Below are positions 35,203-42,921 of a stretch of DNA of 45,889 nucleotides, one piece after another (within the stretch, counting starts at the first letter, position 1; each line of letters begins with the position of its first letter). The stretch is from assembly GCA_012035135.1 (NCBI GenBank), contig JAAUPI010000010.1, positions 1-45,889 on the forward strand, given 5' to 3'. A program made the translations under genes and the position numbers. The notes below the pieces were generated by a model. The model saw only the letters and a program-made list of their open reading frames with translations, was not told the DNA's origin and did no database searches. This DNA is from Microcoleus sp. CSU_2_2. GTDB taxonomy: Bacteria; Cyanobacteriota; Cyanobacteriia; Cyanobacteriales; Microcoleaceae.

Positions 35203-35245
35203 CAATTACCAATTACCAATTACCAATTACCAATTACCAATTACC
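35203..35245 (+). repeat. Heptameric short tandem repeat (CAATTAC)n
   Basis: Six perfect head-to-tail copies of the heptamer CAATTAC lie in the spacer upstream of argJ. This is the inverse of the GTAATTG heptamer run at 26939. Confidence 0.9.
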
Positions 35246-35384
35246 GGGCAATAAAATTAATCGCGACTTCTTCTGGGGAACTCTAGCTGGAGAAGAAGTC
35301 GCGACAGTTTGGTAACTGGCATTATTGAATTTTGGCTGGCATTCAACAAACTCGATTCAACAGTCTCGCCGTTGAAATAAGGAG

Positions 35385-35525
35385 TTATTGACGATCGACA
35401 CTCGCTTGAAAACCAGCATCTAAACCAACTTCAGCAGCCGCGCGGCTCAGCAGAGATTGCTGGCGATTTTTAACGAGGTGTTGGTGGCGCATCATCAGGC
35501 TGCGAGCTTGTGCTTGGGTAGACAT
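35385..35525 (-). CDS. gifA: Glutamine synthetase inactivating factor IF7-like, shortened copy
   Basis: This 46-residue protein is a second IF7-type factor. It shares MSTQAQARSLMMRH, HLVKNRQQSLLSRAA and AEVG with the 64-residue copy just upstream and keeps arginines at positions 8, 21 and 28, which are reported to be needed for binding glutamine synthetase. Compared with its sister it lacks about 14 residues (the HYWGHIQGKPQPS part) but keeps a similar end (FQASVDR). It starts 60 nt after the sister's stop, with GGAGAA 8 nt before its ATG and no visible promoter of its own, so it is likely co-transcribed. The shortened tail may change stability or affinity (inference). Confidence 0.75.
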   Translation of the reverse strand: MSTQAQARSLMMRHQHLVKNRQQSLLSRAAAEVGLDAGFQASVDRQ

Positions 35526-35585
35526 GACTGGTTTCTCCAAATGTATGTAATCAGTTTGCGGGCAATTGGGGAAATTGAGCTTGCC

Positions 35586-35780
35586 TTAACTCATGGTGGC
35601 GTTGCTGCGATCGTAACTGGCTTGCAGGCTGGGCTGTGGCTTGCCTTGAATGTGACCCCAGTAGTGTGTGTCTTCCATTCCAACTTCGGTAGCGGTGCGG
35701 TTGAGCATGGATTGCTGCCGATTTTTCACCAAGTGGTGGTGGCGCATCATCAGGGAGCGGGCTTGATTTTCGGTAGACAT
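35586..35780 (-). CDS. gifA: Glutamine synthetase inactivating factor IF7
   Basis: IF7 is a small, basic, disordered protein that binds cyanobacterial type I glutamine synthetase and switches it off when ammonium is plentiful. The 64-residue product begins MSTENQARSLMMRHHHLVKN and ends QASYDRSNATMS. Arg8, Arg21 and Arg28 fall exactly where the essential arginines of IF7 are reported. GGAGG lies 8 nt before the ATG. An NtcA-type box overlapping the -35 region (35849-35862) fits the known NtcA repression of gif genes under nitrogen shortage. A shortened copy follows directly. The family call rests on recalled motifs, not a database search. Confidence 0.82.
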   Translation of the reverse strand: MSTENQARSLMMRHHHLVKNRQQSMLNRTATEVGMEDTHYWGHIQGKPQPSLQASYDRSNATMS

Positions 35781-35830
35781 ATTCGGTTCCTCCGTATCTT
35801 TGTGTCACGCTTGTTTTTTCTGACATTTTT

Positions 35831-35836
35831 ACTATA
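35831..35836 (-). promoter_or_regulatory. Probable -10 box of the gifA promoter
   Basis: TATAGT on the minus strand lies about 50 nt upstream of the gifA start codon and 12 nt downstream of the NtcA-type box, a workable sigma-70 -10 element. Confidence 0.5.
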
Positions 35837-35848
35837 ACAGATATTTCT

Positions 35849-35862
35849 GTATCTAAAGTTAC
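35849..35862 (-). promoter_or_regulatory. NtcA-type box upstream of gifA
   Basis: GTAACTTTAGATAC on the minus strand is a perfect GTA-N8-TAC. Its edge lies 12 nt from the -10 box, so it covers the -35 region. In activated NtcA promoters the box sits about 22 nt from the -10; the closer position here is what a repressed promoter would show, as known for gif genes. Confidence 0.65.
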
Positions 35863-35905
35863 CAAATCGAATTTGTAATAAAACTTTACATTAACCGGAC
35901 TGACA

Positions 35906-35932
35906 CACCGGGTTTTTTACCAAATCTGCGGG
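35906..35932. repeat. Partial copy of the GAAACCGGG-family element
   Basis: ACCGGGTTTTTTACCAAATC matches one arm and part of the loop of the elements at 16288 and 22213; the other arm is missing. It lies upstream of the gifA promoter. Confidence 0.6.
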
Positions 35933-35968
35933 CTGTATCCCTCCGACTCCCCTTCTCCCCATCTCCCC

Positions 35969-36008
35969 ATCATTTGAGTTTTTTTGGTGAGAATGAAACA
36001 GCTCTGCC
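35969..36008 (-). repeat. Dispersed repeat, copy 2 (partner at 11382-11420)
   Basis: The reverse complement reads CTGTTTCATTCTCACC, an A run, then CTCAAATGAT, matching the copy at 11382-11420. It lies between the histidine kinase stop and the gifA promoter. Confidence 0.7.
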
Positions 36009-36054
36009 TCTCCCCCTCTCCCCTCATCATTTTTTAAACCGCTTTTTGGAATAG

Positions 36055-37884
36055 CTACTTAATAGGAATTTTAATTATAAATTGCGTTCCCTCTCCAAAT
36101 GTGGAAAAACATTCTAACTTTCCACCGTGTTTTTCGGTGATAATTTGGTAGCTGATAGCCATTCCCATTCCGGTTCCTTTCCCAATAGGCTTTGTGGTAA
36201 AAAAAGGATTAAAAATCTGCTGTTTGATTTCTTCAGTCATCCCAGAAGCGTTATCTACGATCGTAATTTGTACCCATTGTGAATCGATCGTAGAAGTGCA
36301 AATCTCAATTTGGCTGGGACGCTCTTTTAGTTCTTGATACGTCCGTTTAACATTGAATTCTTCCAAAGCCTCGATCGCATTTGCCAAGATATTCATTACT
36401 ACCTGATTGAGTTGTCCGGGGTAACATTTAACCAAAGGCAAATCGCCGTAGTCACGAACAAGTCTAATTTCTGGACTTTTTGAGCTAGCTTTGAGACGGT
36501 GTTGCAAAATTAGCAGCGTGCTATCAATGCCTTCGTGGATATTGACGGTTTTGAATTCAGCTTGGTCTACGCGAGAAAAGTTACGCAGAGAAACCACTAT
36601 ATCGCGGATGCGATCGGTTCCTATTTGCATTGAACTAAGCAGTTTTGGCAAATCTTCCTGCAAAAATTCCAGATCGATTTCTGCCGCTTTGCTATCAATT
36701 TCAGAAACCGGAGTCGGGTAATGTTTTTGGTATAGTTGCACAAAATTTAGTAAGTTGTGGGCATATTCCCGCACATGAGTCAGGTTGGCATAAATAAAAT
36801 TGACCGGGTTATTAATTTCATGGGCCACTCCTGCTACAAGTTGCCCCAAAGCAGACATTTTTTCACTTTGTACCATTTGCACTTGAGTGCTGTGGAGTTT
36901 TTCTACAAGTTCTTGAAGCTGAATATTTTTATCGCTCAGTTCTTGGGTGCGCTCGGTCACTTTCATTTCTAAAGTCTGGCTATATTCCTGCTGCCGATCT
37001 AGCAGTGTTTTGACAGAAGCAATTAGTTGATTGAAGGAGACTGCAAGAGTACCAATTTCATCTTCGGTCATTACGGGAGCTTGAAGCCCAAAATTGGATT
37101 CGCCCAGAGCTTGTTGAGTCACTTGGGTGAGGGATTGGATCGGACGCGCAATGGTTTGACTGGTGAGGAGGGAAAGCACAATCGCGATCGCCACTGATAC
37201 CGCCATACTCATCCCAATCACCCATAAACGGAGAGCATTGCTACTGCTAATGGCTCGCTGCGCGTCTTCGTATTCCTCTTGGGTTATAGTAGCAAGCATC
37301 TTCAAATCTTCACCAAGATCGTCAATTTGCTCCAGGAGTAATCTGCTTTGATCGAGTTGGATTAAGCTCGTCCTCAAGCGGATACCTGCTTCTGGGGTGA
37401 AGGCAGTTGGATCAAAGTTGGATCGAAGTCGATCGACAGCTTGAAAGTATGCCTCCGGGACACCCTTATACTTTTTCAAAAACGCATCAAAGGCTTCTGC
37501 TTCACCCGCTCGCTCAAACTTTTCCTGCCCTTTAGTGCCGCCTTTAGTCTGTTTGAACTCTTCCCAACTTTGCCGAAATTGCTTGTAGTTATCCTGCCAT
37601 TCTGCATAATGCTTTCGCAAGCGCAGGGGCTGAGAAAGGGATTCCCTGACATGTTGCTGCTCAGTGAATGTTTGCAGCATATCTACTTGCAAGCTAGTGA
37701 TGAGTTTCAGTTCTTCTAGGGCATCCTTGCCCATAGCCTCTGCCTGCCGTTGTTGCTGATCGGCTAACACAATCCCAAGACTTGTCCCGGCGATCGCAAT
37801 TCCCAGCGATAGCCCGTAACCCCAAGTAATTTTTTGTTGAACTTGCAAACGGCGTAACCAATGCACAATTCGAGCTTTTATCAT
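36055..37884 (-). CDS. HAMP-domain sensor histidine kinase
   Basis: This 609-residue membrane kinase would sense an extracytoplasmic signal and pass phosphate to an unknown response regulator. Two membrane helices (ITWGYGLSLGIAIAGTSLGI near residue 20, and LWVIGMSMAVSVAIAIVLSL near 220) enclose a helical sensor domain of about 175 residues of the four-helix type. A HAMP domain (ARPIQSLTQV onward), a coiled coil and the phospho-acceptor motif QLVAGVAHEINNPVNF (His near 357) follow. The ATPase domain shows the N box (NILANAIEAL), G1 (TIVDNASGM) and G2 (GKGTGMGMAIS). No response regulator gene is adjacent, so it is an orphan kinase. The upstream ~220 nt are gene-free. Confidence 0.9.
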   Translation of the reverse strand: MIKARIVHWLRRLQVQQKITWGYGLSLGIAIAGTSLGIVLADQQQRQAEAMGKDALEELKLITSLQVDMLQTFTEQQHVRESLSQPLRLRKHYAEWQDNYKQFRQSWEEFKQTKGGTKGQEKFERAGEAEAFDAFLKKYKGVPEAYFQAVDRLRSNFDPTAFTPEAGIRLRTSLIQLDQSRLLLEQIDDLGEDLKMLATITQEEYEDAQRAISSSNALRLWVIGMSMAVSVAIAIVLSLLTSQTIARPIQSLTQVTQQALGESNFGLQAPVMTEDEIGTLAVSFNQLIASVKTLLDRQQEYSQTLEMKVTERTQELSDKNIQLQELVEKLHSTQVQMVQSEKMSALGQLVAGVAHEINNPVNFIYANLTHVREYAHNLLNFVQLYQKHYPTPVSEIDSKAAEIDLEFLQEDLPKLLSSMQIGTDRIRDIVVSLRNFSRVDQAEFKTVNIHEGIDSTLLILQHRLKASSKSPEIRLVRDYGDLPLVKCYPGQLNQVVMNILANAIEALEEFNVKRTYQELKERPSQIEICTSTIDSQWVQITIVDNASGMTEEIKQQIFNPFFTTKPIGKGTGMGMAISYQIITEKHGGKLECFSTFGEGTQFIIKIPIK

Positions 37885-38109
37885 CTGTTTTCTCTGGAGC
37901 AGCTTCTTTAATTAGAAAAATGCCCGCACAAGATCGATCGAACAATGCTGCGCCCTAAGTATATAATTAGATTGCATACAAAATTTTATTATCTTGATAT
38001 TGCTATTTTAATAAATCTGGTTTTGGTTTGTCAATCTCCAATTTCTCGCGATTCAGCCAAAGTTGTTTTACTCAAAATACAAGTTTGTCAACTATAAGAC
38101 CAAGGTACG

Positions 38110-38772
38110 TCATAACAAACCGCGATAACGAATAAAAATCAACACCACCGCCCACGATCCCAAAGCAACCTTTGCAGCTACCAAAATATTCAGCAAAGGC
38201 ACCACGCCACCACTCACCAAAGCCCCAAACTCTCCATGCGGCAACTCGTACCCGCACAAAGTAATCGCCGACAATACAACAAAAACCAATACTGAAATCT
38301 TCTCCCAAGTCGCCGCGTGCGATCGCTTATAAATCCGCTGCATCCACTCGGATGATGAAGTAATAGCCACCAAACCGATCGCAGTTCCCCCCGCAACACC
38401 CGCCGCAAAACCGCCCCCCGGAGTCAAATGTCCGCGCAGCGACAATTCAATACTTACCAAAGCGGCAATAGTTGCTCCTAAACGAGCTAAAACAATTGAA
38501 GGTTGATCGGTAAACTGATAAATTGTGCAGGACGGTCTTTCTGTGGCCAAGAGAAAATTAGCGCCCATAATGGCGATCGTAAATACCACCACTTCAAAAA
38601 TCGTGTCATACAGCCGATTGCGGAAAATAATCGCCGATACTGCATTCGGAATTCCGCTGTCTTTGACAATCAATTCTACGATCGCCAAACCTGATAAACC
38701 TGACGCTGGATTGGCAAAAAACAGCATTTTAATGTAAAGCACTATTCCCGCCGCAATGTAAACCCATTTCAT
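38110..38772 (-). CDS. mrpB: Mrp antiporter subunit B
   Basis: This 220-residue membrane protein combines an N-terminal part resembling the end of MrpA (RNRLYDTIFEVVVFTIAIMG) with a MnhB domain (SIELSLRGHLTPGGGFAAGVAGGTAIGLVA, the conserved H-TPGGGF-GG signature of MrpB) and about six helices. It is the last gene of the minus-strand Mrp operon and overlaps its upstream neighbour by 4 nt (ATGA). MrpB is needed for assembly of the multi-subunit Na+(K+)/H+ antiporter, which exports sodium in exchange for protons and supports salt tolerance and bicarbonate uptake in cyanobacteria. Confidence 0.87.
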   Translation of the reverse strand: MKWVYIAAGIVLYIKMLFFANPASGLSGLAIVELIVKDSGIPNAVSAIIFRNRLYDTIFEVVVFTIAIMGANFLLATERPSCTIYQFTDQPSIVLARLGATIAALVSIELSLRGHLTPGGGFAAGVAGGTAIGLVAITSSSEWMQRIYKRSHAATWEKISVLVFVVLSAITLCGYELPHGEFGALVSGGVVPLLNILVAAKVALGSWAVVLIFIRYRGLL

Positions 38773-39383
38773 TGATAATCCTCCCCTAAACCTGAAGCAA
38801 TTTTATAGTCGAGACTCGTGTTTATTGATGCAATTTCAGGCTGCATGATGTCATATAGCCGTTGGATTCTCGTCACAGTTTGATAATGTTTGGTTTCTGC
38901 CTCACCTGCTGCATCACCATCTACCACAGGCACACAACTTGCATGAATTTCCTTCTCCATCAGGGCGCGGTGTAAAGCCTCCAGACTGGTGAAAGGTACT
39001 ACCTCAATGCGGAGATAATACTTGCTAAAAATCCGGCGAAAATCCTTCATCAATGAGTTAAAATCGCGGGGACTCTCTACTGTCAACTCTACTTTTAAAA
39101 CATCCCCCTCCGACTCGACTGTCTCCTCTTCCAATACACCCAAGCGCATCACCAAGGACGATCGCACCGCCACTGCATATAGGGTTATTGCCAGCATCGT
39201 ACCCATCAAGGCTTCCGTCAAAGCCACATCCGCCGCTCCAAAAACTGAATATATCAATGCTGCGATCGCACCTAATATGCCGCGAATTATGAGAGCATGG
39301 TAGGGATTGACCTGAACTACTACCATACAAGCAGCCAAGGGCAACAGTGCAGTTAAGATATAGATATAACTATCATCATTCAT
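38769..39383 (-). CDS. Mrp antiporter subunit A, C-terminal-type (DUF4040)
   Basis: This 204-residue protein has three N-terminal helices with the DUF4040 pattern (GILGAIAALIYSVFGAADVALTEALMGTM), which in large MrpA proteins lies after the NuoL-like part; ADVALTEA is the conserved core. The second half is a soluble, charged domain of unknown role. The NuoL-like domain of a full MrpA is absent, a layout known from cyanobacterial mrp operons where this short form is called MrpA. It overlaps mrpG and mrpB by 4 nt each, so translation is probably coupled. Confidence 0.8.
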   Translation of the reverse strand: MNDDSYIYILTALLPLAACMVVVQVNPYHALIIRGILGAIAALIYSVFGAADVALTEALMGTMLAITLYAVAVRSSLVMRLGVLEEETVESEGDVLKVELTVESPRDFNSLMKDFRRIFSKYYLRIEVVPFTSLEALHRALMEKEIHASCVPVVDGDAAGEAETKHYQTVTRIQRLYDIMQPEIASINTSLDYKIASGLGEDYQ

Positions 39384-39682
39384 AAGGCCTCTGGTGGAAA
39401 CTCCGTCTGATTTTCTTCCTCTTCATTGGAACAGTGCGCCAACACATATCCCAGCATGGTATTCCAAATTGCTAAGGAAATAATTGCCAAAGTTAGCAGT
39501 GGCCACCTACTGGGTATTTTGATCAGCAGCCCAACGACGATTAGCATCGAACCCAAGGTATCTGCAACCGAAAGACTGTGTAACTTAAATAATACCGATC
39601 GCTTGCCCAGCAGGTGAGAAGTCCCCCAATACCAGAAGACTATTCCTACACAGATAAACAGATAACTCAACACATCAATCAT
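39380..39682 (-). CDS. mrpG: Mrp antiporter subunit G
   Basis: MrpG is a small three-helix subunit of the Mrp cation/proton antiporter. The 100-residue product shows the family features SYLFICVGIVFWYWGTSHLL, KLHSLSVADTLGSMLIVVGLL (the conserved LH--S-ADT-G pattern) and a third helix LTLAIISLAIWNTMLGYVLA, then an acidic tail. It overlaps mrpF upstream and the MrpA-type gene downstream by 4 nt each. Confidence 0.87.
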   Translation of the reverse strand: MIDVLSYLFICVGIVFWYWGTSHLLGKRSVLFKLHSLSVADTLGSMLIVVGLLIKIPSRWPLLTLAIISLAIWNTMLGYVLAHCSNEEEENQTEFPPEAL

Positions 39683-39930
39683 AGGTCATTCATTCTTTTT
39701 ATTATATGTGCCAGCAGCATTAATCCCGCATTTCCGACAGTGAGGATTATCGCCCCCACAGCGCCAATCATCCAATCGTCGCGCAAGACAGAGATGAACA
39801 AAGTCATAATTCCTGCCTTGGTGGAAATACTGCCCAATGCCAGCATTTTCTGCCAAACATCATCATCCTTCAATGCCTCGTACATGGGCATGAGCATCGC
39901 TGCAATCATCGCAATTAAGAGCAAGTTCAT
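39679..39930 (-). CDS. mrpF: Mrp antiporter subunit F
   Basis: This 83-residue protein has three hydrophobic helices and occupies the MrpF position between E and G. The second helix (ALGSISTKAGIMTLFISVL) corresponds to the conserved region of MrpF/PhaF. The loop DDW before the third helix and the end LMLLAHIIKRMND are family-like. It overlaps both neighbours by 4 nt. The sequence is divergent, so the call rests partly on position. Confidence 0.8.
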   Translation of the reverse strand: MNLLLIAMIAAMLMPMYEALKDDDVWQKMLALGSISTKAGIMTLFISVLRDDWMIGAVGAIILTVGNAGLMLLAHIIKRMNDL

Positions 39931-40310
39931 GGTTTTTTACCAGGCAGAATCCGGTGGACTTCGTAGCAGCCTTGTTGGTTGTGTCTCACCACAATTGTTT
40001 TTGGTGTAAACGTAATCACAAATACATCCAAAAAAATCATTATAGGCGATCGTTTCATTTTTGCTCGTTCCAAAATCATGTCTTCTCCGTTGTGGGGACG
40101 GAGGATAATTTCAAAGGCCTCAATGTATGCTACTGGAATCGCTATCAGGATTTTTTTGAGCATACTCAGCCATTCTTTTATCCTTTCCGGGGATGTAGAG
40201 CCACGGGGTAGGAGAAATGCGATCAGCACGCCAATAATGATATTTGGGACTGTGAAATCGGCTGTCAGCAAAAACCAAATTGTCAATCGTAATATCAAAC
40301 TTCCAATCAT
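39927..40310 (-). CDS. mrpE: Mrp antiporter subunit E
   Basis: The 127-residue protein has two hydrophobic segments near the N-terminus (LILRLTIWFLLTADFTVPNIIIGVLIAFLL in two parts) and one weaker helix (AIPVAYIEAFEIILRP), then the soluble C-terminal domain with TFTPKTIVVRHNQQGCYEVH, which resembles the S-TPGT pattern of MrpE. It overlaps mrpF by 4 nt and lies about 160 nt downstream of mrpD; this is the only notable spacer within the operon. Confidence 0.85.
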   Translation of the reverse strand: MIGSLILRLTIWFLLTADFTVPNIIIGVLIAFLLPRGSTSPERIKEWLSMLKKILIAIPVAYIEAFEIILRPHNGEDMILERAKMKRSPIMIFLDVFVITFTPKTIVVRHNQQGCYEVHRILPGKKP

Positions 40311-40471
40311 CTTTTTTCCTTCTTAGATTTCTTGCATAAATCTTTGACGTGCCACAACCGCAGATGTCAGGCAGATTAACACAGATGAACGCAGATAATT
40401 ACAAGATACTTTCTACTTTTGCCAGAGGTTTCTTGCATACCCTTACTGTTAGCCATCGCAATTTCGATTAT
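40311..40471. other. Spacer inside the mrp operon
   Basis: This 161-nt spacer breaks the otherwise tightly packed operon. It holds no gene. It contains an AACACAGATGAACGCAGAT-type sequence that looks like dispersed repeat material. In some cyanobacteria a second mrpD copy lies at this place; nothing of such a gene is recognisable here. Confidence 0.4.
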
Positions 40472-41914
40472 TTAAGTGTGGGTTCCTGTCGCTAATGCCA
40501 TCCAAAACAGTACGATCAAGGTTAGAGTCATCACGCCGACTAGATGATCGAATTGCTCGGCTACACGCGGCAGACTGATGGCGAACCGTTTAATAATTAA
40601 AACATAAATCAGCCACCCGATCGCGATCGTAGCAATTGCTTTGATTGCACTCTCAATGGTATAGGCATCGAAATACACCACATTGGCGATAATTAGCCCG
40701 CTAATTAAAAGCGTGACTGCTGGCCACAAACCCGGCTTGACTTCCTGCTTTTCTTGGCGCGGTATAAAGATGAATTTGGCGAAGGTTATAGCTGTACCTA
40801 CGGCGGCAATATCCATAGGGATCGTCTGCCAAGGTGCTAGACTTTTTAAGGTCAAGACTTTGGCGCCAAATCCTGCCAACAAGGGAAATCCAGAAATGGA
40901 GAGACTGGCGATAACTAGGGCTATCCAAATTTTAGGATCGATCGACTTAGATTGCAGTTCTTTGAAGTTGCGACTTGGTAAGGAACCTGCAATTAAGAAG
41001 AGATTTGATTTAACTAAACCGTGAGTTAGCGCATAAAAACCACCTACTTCTGGTGCTGCGAGAATAAAGCCTAACTGGGCAATTGTACTGAACGCTAGCA
41101 TCCGTTTTGTATCTTTTTCAAAGATGGCATAGGATACTCCCATTAAAGCCGTCGCCACGCCAAATATTCTGACGATTATACCGAGATCGTCGGAAACTAA
41201 GGCACAGCGCAACAAAGGTAAGATACTAGCTTTGATGACTATTCCTGAGAGTAATGCTGAGACTGGGGTTTCTGATTCTGAGTGAGTTAGCGGCAGCCAC
41301 AATCCTGAGACAAAAATCCCGCCTTTTATCAACAATCCTAGAAATATCAGGGCTAAAGCTTCTGGCGGCGCACCTTTTAAACCGTCAAAAACAAAGGAAT
41401 TATGTTTTTGATAGACTAGCACCGCGCCCACAAGGTAAAATAGCATGGACGTGTTGCTAACAAACAGATAGCGCAAGGCTACCCATAAAGAGCGATCTGT
41501 GCGAGGATAGGCAATTAACAAAAAAGCCGCAATCCCGCTGACTTCTAAGGCGACATATAAACTGACAAAATCTTCGCAGATGAAGGTAGCATTTATACTG
41601 CCCATCAGAATAATCATCTGGGAGTAAAAGAAAGCTGTTTTACCGCTGTGCCAACAGTAGAAAATTACCGCAGCAGTTACTATGGCATTTGTCAAGATAA
41701 AGTAGGCGCTTAATTGATCTGCGACTACTTGAACGCCAAAATTATCTAGTAATTTTAGTTTGAGGGGTGCTTTTTCGAGAAATAGTTGTAGCGCGTAGCC
41801 GGCAGAAACAAAGGTGACTGCTAAGGCGAGATATTTGTCAAGTTTGGGAAGTAGATAAATGACGAACCCGATAAAAAATGGTATTGTCAGCCAAACGATC
41901 GTAATAATGTTCAT
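40472..41914 (-). CDS. mrpD: Mrp antiporter subunit D (proton-translocating, NuoL/M/N-like)
   Basis: This 480-residue protein has about 14 helices and is related to the antiporter-like subunits of complex I. The conserved glutamate region is seen in VSLYVALEVSGIAAFLLIA, the lysine-bearing helices in LLIKGGIFVSGLWLPLTHSESETPVSALLSGIVIKASILPLLR, quoted here only to mark two adjoining helices, and the later DTKRMLAFSTIAQLGF. These residues form the proton path. It starts 9 nt after mrpC and is the only large ion-translocating subunit in this operon, as no NuoL-like MrpA is present. Confidence 0.9.
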   Translation of the reverse strand: MNIITIVWLTIPFFIGFVIYLLPKLDKYLALAVTFVSAGYALQLFLEKAPLKLKLLDNFGVQVVADQLSAYFILTNAIVTAAVIFYCWHSGKTAFFYSQMIILMGSINATFICEDFVSLYVALEVSGIAAFLLIAYPRTDRSLWVALRYLFVSNTSMLFYLVGAVLVYQKHNSFVFDGLKGAPPEALALIFLGLLIKGGIFVSGLWLPLTHSESETPVSALLSGIVIKASILPLLRCALVSDDLGIIVRIFGVATALMGVSYAIFEKDTKRMLAFSTIAQLGFILAAPEVGGFYALTHGLVKSNLFLIAGSLPSRNFKELQSKSIDPKIWIALVIASLSISGFPLLAGFGAKVLTLKSLAPWQTIPMDIAAVGTAITFAKFIFIPRQEKQEVKPGLWPAVTLLISGLIIANVVYFDAYTIESAIKAIATIAIGWLIYVLIIKRFAISLPRVAEQFDHLVGVMTLTLIVLFWMALATGTHT

Positions 41915-41923
41915 TGATGAATT

Positions 41924-42259
41924 TTACGGCGTGTTATTTTTCTCGATCTCGCTGGTTTCCAATGTGGGATTATCCCGCGCTAGCTTCATCACACCTACCA
42001 GCATCAGCGCTTGAATCGAAAAGCCGATGACGATCGCCGTTAAGATGATACCCTGGGGCACTGGATCGGCGAAAGCTCTATTTTTGACATCTCCCATAAT
42101 TGGCGTGAACAAGCCGTTTAGCGATGCAATCACCACGTAATAGGCAATTACACCTGTGCTCATCACGTCCATAGAGACGATCTTCATTACCAGATTCTTT
42201 TTAAGGATGATACCAAAAAATCCGCACAATATTGTGGCAAATACGAATGCTTCTAACAC
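41924..42259 (-). CDS. mrpC: Mrp antiporter subunit C (NuoK-like)
   Basis: The 111-residue protein has three helices and resembles NuoK/MnhC. Family features are FVFATILCGFFGIILKKNLV, MSTGVIAYYVVIA and the C-terminal-side DPVPQGIILTAIVIGFSIQALMLV, in which DP-PQ-L-LTAIVI is the MrpC signature. Translation probably starts at GTG (42259). It is the first gene of the mrp operon, so the operon promoter should lie within 42260-42397, where no gene is seen. Confidence 0.88.
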   Translation of the reverse strand: MLEAFVFATILCGFFGIILKKNLVMKIVSMDVMSTGVIAYYVVIASLNGLFTPIMGDVKNRAFADPVPQGIILTAIVIGFSIQALMLVGVMKLARDNPTLETSEIEKNNTP

Positions 42260-42399
42260 GGAGAGTTTTGTGGCTTAAGGTTTGGTTATCATGATACATT
42301 AACGGGGGCGATCGCGATCGATACGATCGGCAGCAGTCAACTTCAATTCTGAATTTGCAGCTTGAAATAGTCCGCTGCCAAGGGTTTGTTATACAGTCT

Positions 42400-42689
42400 A
42401 TACTCTGTGGTTGCTCTGCAAAGATGCCTCTAATTTGAGTTCTTTAGCCATTTCTTTACAATTCTCCAACAGAAACCAAAATAACCAAATATACCCGAAC
42501 CTGAGAAATATTCCAAATATATGAGATCGATGAATCAAGTTATCCCGCATTCGGGCAATAAGCGACCAAGGAATTTCTGAAGGTTGCGATCGCAATTCTG
42601 GAGAAAGGCGTTTCACCGCTTCACCAATAATCAGAAGTTGAAACACGATCGCAGACTGGGTTTTATCATCATTGAGAAACGCATTTTTG
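42400..42689 (-). pseudogene. HepT-like (DUF86) toxin, truncated at both ends
   Basis: The central part of a HepT/DUF86 protein is recognisable: AFLNDDKTQSAIVFQLLIIGEAVKRLSPELRSQ, in pieces, then PWSLIARMRDNLIH with the RX4H active-site pattern of the RNase family. About the first 30 residues are missing because the gene is joined directly to a relE fragment. After RDNLIHR the frame drifts into non-homologous sequence (FGIFLRFGYIWLFWFLLENC). The HepT partner, a MNT-type nucleotidyltransferase antitoxin, is absent. This is a relic, not a working toxin. Confidence 0.7.
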
Positions 42690-42892
42690 TCCGTGTTACC
42701 TTGTCGATCGAGTAAATGACTCTGTAGTCTCCGATTCGGTAGCGATAGTACCCTGCAAAATCTCCTTTGAGGGCTTTAATATTAGGGTGCAACTGGGGAG
42801 TTTGCTCGCTTCTGGGCCAAACATCGGGCAATTTTCTTCGCTAGGGTTCGATCGACATTAGGCATGGTTTTGATTTCGATCGGGCTTTTCAT
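42690..42892 (-). pseudogene. RelE/ParE-family toxin, frameshifted and fused to the hepT relic
   Basis: Starting at the ATG at 42892, which has AAGGAGG 6 nt upstream, the frame reads MKSPIEIKTMPNVDRTLAKK and stops early. The next frame supplies the toxin core HPNIKALKGDFAGYYRYRIG and DYRVIYSIDKVTRT. A frameshift around 42800 separates the two. After VTRT the typical final strand is replaced by hepT sequence, so a deletion has joined the two genes. No antitoxin gene remains upstream. Confidence 0.7.
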
Positions 42893-42921
42893 TCACCCTC
42901 CTTAGCAAGTAGGACTAAAAA

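Noticed and set aside
35866-35885. Second NtcA-like site (GTA...TAC) further upstream of gifA
   Set aside because: The spacing between the half-sites is 9, not 8, and a perfect box with the right distance to the -10 lies at 35849-35862.
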